NCBI GenBank assembly: GCA_964346665.1
Contig: CAYFVC010000053.1
Coordinates: 1-11,689 of the forward strand
Direction of reading: 5' to 3'
Origin: JAZGEG01 sp964346665
GTDB taxonomy: Archaea > Aenigmatarchaeota > Aenigmatarchaeia > QMZP01 > QMZT01
Length of the DNA stretch: 11,689 bases
In this document: one piece after another, positions 6,824 through 11,562 of the stretch
Numbering within the stretch: the stretch's first letter is position 1
How the letters are laid out: each line of letters starts with the position of its first letter
The notes under the pieces: model-generated
The model's database searches: none
The model's input: the letters and a program-made list of their open reading frames with translations, nothing else
Told to the model about the DNA's origin: nothing
Program-made: the position numbers and the translations under genes

Positions 6824-8176
6824 ATGGATTTAGATTTCGAATCGGGGTTTTCGGACTTCGATGTGGATGTCGAAGAGGTTGAAGTGAAGAAGCTCAAGAA
6901 GTTCGACAGGATATGGATGATAAAGGAAGGCGGAGGTAGCGTATACCAGAAACCCACGATTCATGAGGGAATAATGTACTTCGGGGGTATGGATTCTTAT
7001 GTTTACGCTGTTTTTGCGGAAACGGGCAAAGAGATATGGAGGACGAAACTTGCGGGAATGGTAGTTGGCTCCTGCCCGCTTGTTAAAGATGACGTGGTAT
7101 ATATAGGATCCTATGATTACAGCCTCTATGCCCTTGACAGGAACACCGGGAAAATAATCTGGAGATTCAGAACGAACGGGCAGATAATCAGCACTCCGGC
7201 GATATGGAATGACAAGATGTACTTCTGCTCGGAAGACGGGTATGCTTACTGTTTGGATATGGAAGGGAATGAAACATGGAAATACAGGACAGGGGATAAG
7301 ATAGCTTCCTCCCCCACGGTAGCCGAAGGCAAAATGGTTTTCGGGTCCTTTGACGAGAACTACTACTGCCTTGACGCGGAGACAGGAAAAGAAATCTGGC
7401 GATTCAAGACAGGCGCTGAAGTATGGCATTTAAACCCGGTTTTCGTAAAGGAGGGGAAAGTTTACTGTGCTTCTTTCGATAACCACATCTACTGCTTGGA
7501 TTTTGAAACAGGAAAGGAAATATGGAGATTCCGTACAGGAAAATACGGGAACTCGAGCGCGCCTGTTTATCATGATGGTTTGCTTTACCATGGAACGAGG
7601 GATGGAATAATGTATTGCCTCACGCTCGATGGTAAGGAAATCTGGAGGTTCAGGTGTGGAGAAGCTATGGACTGTGGTATTGGATATGAGGGGATGTTCC
7701 TGTTCTGTAATGGAGATGGGTTCTTTTACGCCCTTGATGCAAAAACAGGAAAGGAAATATGGAGATTCCGTACAGGGAAATTTAACTACCATTTTCCTAC
7801 TGTATGGAACAGGAAGATATACTTTTCCTCCTTGGACTGCCACATATACGCTATAGATTTGAAAGGGAACGAGCTTTGGAGGTTTGCTACCTCGACATTG
7901 AAAGAATCAGAGGTTCCCTCCACGTACGAGGCATGGCAAACCGAAATCAAAAAAGCCGCGGTTTCTGAAGAAACCGTGGGAGAAGACAGATACAAAAAGA
8001 AGGAAGAGGAGACAGTCTCGCTTTCCGACTACAAAATGGAATCCGAATACCAAATGGAGAGCGAATACAAACAAAAGAGCGACTACGACGTTCAATGGGT
8101 TTTGTTTGAGGAAGTGATTGAAGAAAATAAACATTTGCCGGAATTAAAATCCGAGCCGTTAATCGAAAGAATCTAA
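6824..8176 (+). CDS. Cytoplasmic eight-repeat PQQ-like beta-propeller protein
   Basis: The 450 residues have three parts. Residues 1-27 form an acidic head (DLDFESGFSDFDVDVEEVE). Residues 30-353 hold eight repeats of about 40 residues, each opening with a tryptophan (IWMIK, IWRTK, IWRFR, TWKYR, then mostly IWRFR) and closing with Y-A/C-L-D-x-x-TGKE; a ninth LWRF closes the ring. This is the tryptophan-docking pattern of eight-bladed PQQ/quinoprotein-like propellers (as in BamB). No signal peptide or catalytic PQQ residues are seen, so it is more likely a protein-interaction scaffold in the cytoplasm than a dehydrogenase. Residues 354-450 are a charged, probably disordered tail with four hexapeptide repeats (401-424) and a final acidic/hydrophobic segment (WVLFEEVIEENKH). 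It follows the 134-residue gene by 31 bases; its TAA overlaps the tmk stop. Partner and role are unknown. Confidence 0.9.
   Translation: MDLDFESGFSDFDVDVEEVEVKKLKKFDRIWMIKEGGGSVYQKPTIHEGIMYFGGMDSYVYAVFAETGKEIWRTKLAGMVVGSCPLVKDDVVYIGSYDYSLYALDRNTGKIIWRFRTNGQIISTPAIWNDKMYFCSEDGYAYCLDMEGNETWKYRTGDKIASSPTVAEGKMVFGSFDENYYCLDAETGKEIWRFKTGAEVWHLNPVFVKEGKVYCASFDNHIYCLDFETGKEIWRFRTGKYGNSSAPVYHDGLLYHGTRDGIMYCLTLDGKEIWRFRCGEAMDCGIGYEGMFLFCNGDGFFYALDAKTGKEIWRFRTGKFNYHFPTVWNRKIYFSSLDCHIYAIDLKGNELWRFATSTLKESEVPSTYEAWQTEIKKAAVSEETVGEDRYKKKEEETVSLSDYKMESEYQMESEYKQKSDYDVQWVLFEEVIEENKHLPELKSEPLIERI
7506..7539 (+). repeat. Exact 34-bp direct repeat within the propeller gene, copy 1
   Basis: Bases 7506-7539 are identical to 7743-7776, starting AAACAGGAAAGG and ending CCGTACAGG; the next base differs (A versus G), then AAAT matches again. 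Copies start 237 bases (79 codons) apart in the same frame and code the TGKEIWRFRTG that opens blades 6 and 8. Other blades spell the same residues with different codons. Confidence 0.85.
7743..7776 (+). repeat. Exact 34-bp direct repeat within the propeller gene, copy 2
   Basis: Second copy, opening blade 8. Identity at third codon positions points to recent gene conversion or blade copying rather than protein-level selection alone. Confidence 0.85.
8024..8095 (+). repeat. Four tandem hexapeptide repeats in the propeller tail
   Basis: Residues 401-424 read SDYKME, SEYQME, SEYKQK, SDYDVQ: pattern Ser-acidic-Tyr followed by three mostly charged or polar residues. The six-residue register with one Tyr each suggests a linear docking or modification region rather than a folded domain. 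Confidence 0.75.
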
Positions 8177-8772
8177 ACCCCGAAAATCCTGCTTATGACC
8201 AGCTTGACGTCGTTGAAGACTTCTTCCTTCGATCGATCGCCGTTCACCACGAAGAATTTCTCCTCGTTTACCATTTCCTTGTAGGATTCCCTGACTTTCT
8301 TCAGAAGCTCGACCTTTTCGAGCCGATCGTTAGGAAGCGGGCGTTCCCTTTTTAACGAAATCTCCGGATCGATGTCTATGAATATCACGACGTCCGGCTT
8401 CCGGACGTCCTTGTGGAGGGATTTTATCCATTCCTTATCAACCCCGAATATCGTTGATTCGTAAGCGATCGTTGAATAGAAATACCTATCGCAAATCACG
8501 TTCTTTCCCACGTTGAGGGCGGGGACGATCGTTTTCTTCAGGTGTTCCTGGCGATCCGCGGTGTAGAGGAGTGTGATCGCTTCTCCTGACGTGATCGTTG
8601 CTTGCCCCACCAACCACTTCTTTATCAACCGTCCTACTGGATTCTTCGGGCTCGGCTCTTCCGTGTATATGACTGGGATACCTTTTGCGTGGAGATAATC
8701 GTAAAGCATTTTTGCCTGCGTTTCCTTCCCTGATTTGTCAATCCCCTCAAAGACGATGAATTTCCCTTCCAT
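8173..8772 (-). CDS. tmk: Thymidylate kinase (dTMP kinase)
   Basis: Phosphorylates dTMP to dTDP for DNA synthesis. I start it at the ATG of 8772 (MEGKFIVFEG, 199 residues); an in-frame TTG three codons upstream has no supporting ribosome site. Motifs: P-loop GIDKSGKETQ (10-19), TEEPS (37-41), LLYTADRQEH (68-77), DRYFYSTIAYES (95-106) and the LID-like arginine stretch KRERPLPNDRLE (141-152). Length fits the family. Oddity: the residue after Gly-Lys in the P-loop, normally Ser or Thr that ligates Mg, is Glu17, followed by Thr18; the remaining motifs are intact, so this looks like a variant rather than a dead enzyme. It is last in the phosphoesterase-polymerase-carS-tmk block, 30 bases after carS, and its TAG shares three bases with the TAA of the convergent propeller gene. 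Confidence 0.93.
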   Translation of the reverse strand: MEGKFIVFEGIDKSGKETQAKMLYDYLHAKGIPVIYTEEPSPKNPVGRLIKKWLVGQATITSGEAITLLYTADRQEHLKKTIVPALNVGKNVICDRYFYSTIAYESTIFGVDKEWIKSLHKDVRKPDVVIFIDIDPEISLKRERPLPNDRLEKVELLKKVRESYKEMVNEEKFFVVNGDRSKEEVFNDVKLVISRIFGV

Positions 8773-8802
8773 TTTAATCAATATTATTTTATATCATTTT
8801 AA

Positions 8803-9339
8803 TTAATAAGGCACTTTCTTTATCCTTAGTAAATACGCGATCCCGTTCGCGATCAAGTGAACAACAGGCGTTAAGATGAGAAGGATAACAACCCATTCCC
8901 ATTTTATTGAAATGACGAAAGCCAGAAAAACGAACATACCGATTATGAAGTCGAGCTGGTCAAGGAGCGGGGCTGGCTTGCCCCTTTCGATTCCTAACCT
9001 TCTCTTAATGAACGACCCTCCGAGATCCCCAACCATCGCTCCTAGGCCGATCACGAATCCCAGAAATGGAGACATGGGAATTATGTCGAGTGGGATTGGG
9101 GACAAATCCCATGGAAGGAAGGGGAACATGAACATCTGAAACGTAGCGATCAGTGCAGCGATAACAACCCCGAGGATCAAACCTTCCCAGGTCTTTCCCG
9201 ATCCGAATATCGGTTTGTTTCTAAAGGTTCGTCCACCATCTATCTTTCGCTTGCCTTTGGCCAGCATGCACAAACCGTTCGCCCCATAAGCTGGAAACAT
9301 CAGCCATACCGCTTCAACAAAAGTATATATATCGATCAT
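8803..9339 (-). CDS. carS: CDP-archaeol synthase (CarS)
   Basis: Integral-membrane CTP:2,3-di-O-geranylgeranyl-glycerol-1-phosphate cytidyltransferase that activates the archaeal ether lipid core before polar head groups are added. With the ATG at 9339 it has 178 residues, near the family norm. Seen: FPAYGAN (15-21), GSGKTWEG (46-53), GDLGGSFIKRRLGIERG (104-120) and LLDQLDF (125-131), the charged motifs shared with CdsA-type cytidyltransferases, between hydrophobic segments at about 5-19, 54-72, 91-107, 131-147 and 149-171. In-frame ATGs at 9360 and 9381 would add residues coded inside the hairpin region next to the polymerase stop codon and without family resemblance, so I prefer the short form; no clear Shine-Dalgarno marks any of them. 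It is probably co-transcribed with the polymerase gene upstream and tmk downstream. Confidence 0.92.
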   Translation of the reverse strand: MIDIYTFVEAVWLMFPAYGANGLCMLAKGKRKIDGGRTFRNKPIFGSGKTWEGLILGVVIAALIATFQMFMFPFLPWDLSPIPLDIIPMSPFLGFVIGLGAMVGDLGGSFIKRRLGIERGKPAPLLDQLDFIIGMFVFLAFVISIKWEWVVILLILTPVVHLIANGIAYLLRIKKVPY

Positions 9340-9354
9340 GGACACACGACTTTC

Positions 9355-9366
9355 CAACATATGTTG
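9355..9366. repeat. 12-bp perfect palindrome upstream of carS
   Basis: CAACATATGTTG equals its own reverse complement. It lies between the GAA-loop hairpin and the carS ATG, 16 bases upstream of the start. It could be a dimer-binding site or a 4-bp RNA hairpin; no evidence decides. Confidence 0.4.
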
Positions 9367-9367
9367 T

Positions 9368-9388
9368 GACGCAGGTTTCACCTGCGTC
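9368..9388 (-). ncRNA. GAA-loop hairpin at the polymerase stop codon, sister of the tRNA-intron hairpin
   Basis: On the minus strand the arms GACGCAGGT and ACCTGCGTC pair perfectly over 9 bp around a GAA loop. It begins on the last base of the TAG stop of the polymerase gene. Compared with the hairpin in the tRNA intron at 10809-10829, 8 of 9 stem pairs and all three loop bases match; the single difference swaps a C-G pair for A-U, keeping the stem. No T-run follows, so it is not a standard terminator. It may be a processing, stabilising or protein-binding element of the operon mRNA. Confidence 0.6.
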
Positions 9389-10311
9389 TATCTCTTCGGT
9401 AGTCTCCCTGCGAGTTTATCCAAATTGTCAATAACGTATTTTGGTCTTGTTTCCTTTAATTTGTTCGGCAAATTCGAATCCGCCAGCATCTTCTCCGTAA
9501 CAGGGATCGAAATCCCATCAATCGTTTTCGCATCTTTCATGTGGAGCGATCCCAAGGGCGAGCGAGCGAGTTTACCTGAAGGCGTTTGGGAGGGGTCGAT
9601 GCTGAGGACTTTCGAAAGCTTTTCATGCCCGCCCATCACGTTTATTTTAAGCTCGTTTTTTATGTGTTCAGCCCACCTGCCCGTAAAGCTAGCGAGAGGC
9701 TTGTTCTTGGAATACATGAAGTATTTATCGTAGAAAGAATTCGGTTTCTTTTCGCTGAGAATGATGTACACGTGGAAAGAATTCCCTGTCCAAGAAACGA
9801 AGGGATCGGTTTTCCCTTTGAGTTTCTCAAGTTCTTTATCCTCTTTTATGATCTCGCAGAGGAGTTTTGCTACCTTCCGCGAATTTTCCAGAGAAACCTC
9901 TTTCCCCCTGTCTATATCGAAGAATATGCGGTCTATCGGTTTCCCTGCCCCCTCGGAATTCGTAGCGTAGAAGAAATCCATTAGCTTTCGGGGAGGGAAA
10001 TAAGACCAAACGAGCTTCTGCTTTTCCGTGATATCCTTCTCCACTTCTTTGAGGTGATGTCCACTCCTCAATTCAAGGAATTCGGGAGTTATCGCTTCAA
10101 CTAAATCTTCAATGAACAATGGCGGCTTTTTCGATCCCCTGTTCAGGAAATAACTTATGTTCCCTTTCGGTAACCAGACCTTGGAGGCGAGTTCCTTCCC
10201 TTTCAGGAACTTCCTTAGCTTTTCCCCGACTATTCCGTAAAGAAGGAGGACGTCCGTGTGGCCGAATGGTTTTACGATATCTTTCTCTTTTGCGAGTTTC
10301 AACAAAGACAT
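9388..10311 (-). CDS. Archaeo-eukaryotic primase superfamily polymerase (LigD-Pol/PriS-like)
   Basis: The 307 residues carry the three AEP active-site motifs in order: hydrophobic-DxD as FFDID (Asp132 and Asp134), SxH as Ser178-Phe-His180 within VSWTGNSFHVYI, and hydrophobic-Asp as Ile238-Asp239 within LSIDPSQTPSGK, followed by ARSPLGSLHMKD (249-260), which recalls the RLPGSLHGK stretch of archaeal PriS. Such proteins synthesise primers or fill gaps and ends from nucleotides. The first 120 residues look specific and I cannot assign them. Context favours an end-repair polymerase: it starts 5 bases after a LigD-type phosphoesterase whose TGA is embedded in its GAGGTGAT ribosome site, as in archaeal NHEJ sets where ligase, Pol and phosphoesterase are separate genes. 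No Ku or ligase is in the window. A divergent replicative PriS remains possible. Confidence 0.8.
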   Translation of the reverse strand: MSLLKLAKEKDIVKPFGHTDVLLLYGIVGEKLRKFLKGKELASKVWLPKGNISYFLNRGSKKPPLFIEDLVEAITPEFLELRSGHHLKEVEKDITEKQKLVWSYFPPRKLMDFFYATNSEGAGKPIDRIFFDIDRGKEVSLENSRKVAKLLCEIIKEDKELEKLKGKTDPFVSWTGNSFHVYIILSEKKPNSFYDKYFMYSKNKPLASFTGRWAEHIKNELKINVMGGHEKLSKVLSIDPSQTPSGKLARSPLGSLHMKDAKTIDGISIPVTEKMLADSNLPNKLKETRPKYVIDNLDKLAGRLPKR

Positions 10312-10314
10312 ATG

Positions 10315-10321
10315 ATCACCT
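10315..10321 (-). promoter_or_regulatory. Shine-Dalgarno of the polymerase gene, embedded in the upstream stop codon
   Basis: The minus strand reads AGGTGAT, three bases before the polymerase ATG; the TGA inside it is the stop codon of the phosphoesterase. A terminating ribosome would therefore sit on the next initiation site, implying translational coupling and matched amounts of the two proteins. Confidence 0.7.
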
Positions 10322-10690
10322 CTTCTTGAAAAACAACCATTCCTTTTCGCCGGCTTTCTTGAACCTGATCAGGGCGTATTCGCCTTTAAGCTTTTTCCCT
10401 TGGAGATTAATAACGATCTTGTCCCCAGTTCTTTCCAAAATTTCGTACGTCCCTTTATCCCAGATTTTCACCTCGCCCGCTCCGTACAAACCCTTCGGAA
10501 TCACTCCCTCGAAGTTTGCGTATTCAAGGTCATGGTCTTCCACTTGAATCGCGAGACGTTTGACCTTCGGTTCGGTCGGCGGTTCTTTAGGGATAGCCCA
10601 CGATTTCAGAACACCGTCCATTTCCAAACGAAGATCCCAGTGGAGATGCGAAGCGTGATGTTCGTGAACGAGAAAAATCGGTTTTTTCAT
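10316..10690 (-). CDS. Stand-alone LigD-type 3'-phosphoesterase domain protein
   Basis: This domain trims 3'-phosphate and 3'-ribonucleotide ends to leave a ligatable 3'-OH, and in bacteria is the N-terminal part of the NHEJ ligase LigD. All 124 residues belong to the domain. Compared with Pseudomonas LigD, the metal and catalytic set appears complete: His11, His17, Asp19 and Arg21 in HEHHASHLHWDLRLEMDG (9-26), then VLKSWAIPKEP, His53 and Tyr57 in VEDHDLEYANFEGVIP, YGAGEVKIWDKGTYE (69-83) and the closing GKKLKGEYALIRF with WLFFKKR. Free-standing versions are known from archaea, for example Methanosarcina and Korarchaeum. No Shine-Dalgarno is present; an ATTTAAAT about 25 bases upstream suggests a leaderless transcript. 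It is first in the block that continues with the AEP polymerase, carS and tmk, and diverges from the tRNA gene. Confidence 0.93.
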   Translation of the reverse strand: MKKPIFLVHEHHASHLHWDLRLEMDGVLKSWAIPKEPPTEPKVKRLAIQVEDHDLEYANFEGVIPKGLYGAGEVKIWDKGTYEILERTGDKIVINLQGKKLKGEYALIRFKKAGEKEWLFFKKR

Positions 10691-10711
10691 TATTAAATTT
10701 TATATACCCAA

Positions 10712-10719
10712 TTTAAATA
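10712..10719 (+). promoter_or_regulatory. TATA box of the tRNA gene, possibly shared with the divergent phosphoesterase gene
   Basis: TTTAAATA about 28 bases upstream of the tRNA 5' end. The overlapping ATTTAAAT (10711-10718) is self-complementary and also lies about 25 bases upstream of the minus-strand ATG at 10690, so one box could serve both directions. Another A/T element (TTTTATATA) sits closer to the phosphoesterase start. Confidence 0.5.
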
Positions 10720-10801
10720 AAATCTAAAAATCATTAACGTTACGGGCTGGTAGATCAATGGTAGATCGCTGCCCTCGCACGGCAGAGGCTCCGGGTTCAA
10801 A

Positions 10802-10839
10802 TACGAAAGAAGCAGGTGAAACCTGCTTCCGTCTGAAGT
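10802..10839 (+). other. 38-nt tRNA intron at position 59/60 with a bulge-helix-bulge
   Basis: The splice junctions form a BHB. Outer helix: the T stem. Central 4-bp helix: exon TTCA (10796-10799) with intron TGAA (10834-10837). Three-base 5' bulge AAT (10800-10802), cut after 10801; three-base 3' bulge GTT (10838-10840), cut after 10839. The inner helix is ACG (10803-10805) with CGT (10830-10832); an unpaired C at 10833 makes the motif slightly relaxed. The rest of the intron is AAA plus a perfect 9-bp hairpin. Noncanonical T-loop introns are known mainly from archaea with alpha-beta or epsilon endonucleases. Confidence 0.88.
10809..10829 (+). repeat. GAA-loop hairpin inside the tRNA intron
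   Basis: Arms GAAGCAGGT (10809-10817) and ACCTGCTTC (10821-10829) pair perfectly around GAA. The 15-base core GCAGGTGAAACCTGC also occurs on the minus strand at 9371-9385, likewise in the sense direction of its presumed transcript. Confidence 0.8.
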
Positions 10840-10854
10840 TCCCGGCCAGTCCAT

Positions 10855-11562
10855 ATGACGAAATTCCTTTACGTAACTGACGTGCATGGCACGCACTCGA
10901 TATACGAGAAGATGTTCGAGTTGGGTAGAGCTAAAGATATCGATTTCCTCGTTTTCGGAGGGGACATCACGTCAGGGGTGAGCCCGAATGGGCAAAAATT
11001 CTTCCTTGACTTCTACCTTATCCCCAGGTTGAGGGAATTCAGAAAAAACTTCAAAAAACCGGTTTTCATCATGATGGGGAACGATGATTTTGCCTCCAAT
11101 TTCCGCATACTCAAAAAGGCGGGGAGGGAAAAAATCATTCGAATCCTTCACAACAGGTTTTACAAGATGAAGGGTTTCGAAATAGCAGGCTATCCTTTTG
11201 TCAACCCCACACCCTTCCTGCTAAAAGACTGGGAGAAGACAGAAGAGGAGATGGCGAAAGATCTCGATAACCTTTCGAAAAAAATAGATTCGAAAAAAAC
11301 GATCTACGTATTTCATGCGCCACCCCACGGGACGAGGTTGGATATGCTTTCAAACAGGGAGCACAAGGGGAGCGAGGCAATTCGAAACTTCATAGAGAAA
11401 GAGCAGCCCTTGCTTTGTTTGCACGGGCATATACATGAATCTACCGAGGTTTCAGGGGTGATCAAGCAGAAAATAGGCAAAACCGTGTGCGTGAACCCCG
11501 GAAGCGGGAAGATCGTTTTGATAGATCTCGGGAAAATGAAAATAACGCAAGTGGAAGAATGA
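10855..11562 (+). CDS. Metallophosphoesterase (calcineurin-like)
   Basis: A 235-residue cytoplasmic protein with the full dimetal set of the family: DVH (Asp9, His11), GGD (Asp37), GND (Asn76), His154 in VFHAPPHGT, and GHIH (His192, His194) in LCLHGHIHES, ending with the usual NPGSGK beta-strand region. It resembles archaeal Icc/YfcE-like predicted phosphoesterases; substrate (cyclic nucleotide, nucleotide or phosphodiester) cannot be told from sequence. The start is secure because Asp9 must lie at the end of the first strand (TKFLYVTDVHG). There is no Shine-Dalgarno: the ATG begins one base after the tRNA discriminator base, so cleavage by tRNase Z would release a message beginning U-AUG. 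Its TGA overlaps the next gene's ATG (ATGA), which implies translational coupling. Confidence 0.92.
   Translation: MTKFLYVTDVHGTHSIYEKMFELGRAKDIDFLVFGGDITSGVSPNGQKFFLDFYLIPRLREFRKNFKKPVFIMMGNDDFASNFRILKKAGREKIIRILHNRFYKMKGFEIAGYPFVNPTPFLLKDWEKTEEEMAKDLDNLSKKIDSKKTIYVFHAPPHGTRLDMLSNREHKGSEAIRNFIEKEQPLLCLHGHIHESTEVSGVIKQKIGKTVCVNPGSGKIVLIDLGKMKITQVEE

Larger units (their letters stand above)
10744..10853 (+). tRNA. tRNA-Ala (anticodon CGC) interrupted by a T-loop intron
   Basis: Folding by hand gives a complete tRNA when 38 bases are removed. Acceptor GGGCTGG (10744-10750) pairs with CCAGTCC (10846-10852), including a G3-U70 pair, the classical alanine identity element, with A73 at 10853. D stem GATC/GATC (10753-10756, 10764-10767) with loop AATGGTA; anticodon stem CTGCC/GGCAG (10769-10773, 10781-10785) with loop CTCGCAC, anticodon CGC at 10776-10778, reading GCG; five-base variable loop; T stem CCGGG/CCCGG (10791-10795, 10841-10845). 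Exon 1 is 10744-10801 and exon 2 is 10840-10853, joining to the consensus T loop TTCAAAT; the mature body is 72 bases. CCA is not encoded. A TATA box lies at the right distance upstream. A metallophosphoesterase ATG begins one base after A73. Automated tRNA searches could miss the gene because the T arm is split. Confidence 0.93.

Noticed and set aside
6819..6827. CCACCATGG around the propeller start, like a eukaryotic Kozak context
   Set aside because: An archaeal Shine-Dalgarno (AGGTGAT) at correct spacing explains initiation; the match is coincidental.
8773..8781. Upstream TTG start for thymidylate kinase
   Set aside because: The ATG at 8772 gives the standard family N-terminus; the extra three codons have no Shine-Dalgarno and no family match.
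9340..9381. Longer CarS starting at 9360 or 9381
   Set aside because: The added residues come from the hairpin and palindrome region and have no CarS resemblance; the ATG at 9339 gives the usual length.
9368..9388. Hairpin as an intrinsic terminator for the polymerase gene
   Set aside because: No T-run follows on the minus strand; the next bases are ACAACATATG, and carS begins shortly after. Archaeal terminators are mainly T-runs.
10809..10829. Resemblance of the GGTGAA..CCTGC core to helix 45 at the 3' end of small-subunit rRNA
   Set aside because: The rRNA hairpin has a four-base loop with GGTGAACC, while here an extra A gives a three-base loop, and no flanking rRNA sequence is present. 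Treated as chance unless genome-wide copies say otherwise.
10693..10896. Minus-strand open frame across the tRNA and the metallophosphoesterase start
   Set aside because: It reads through the antisense of the tRNA and intron; the tRNA fold explains the sequence better and the peptide has no features of a real protein.
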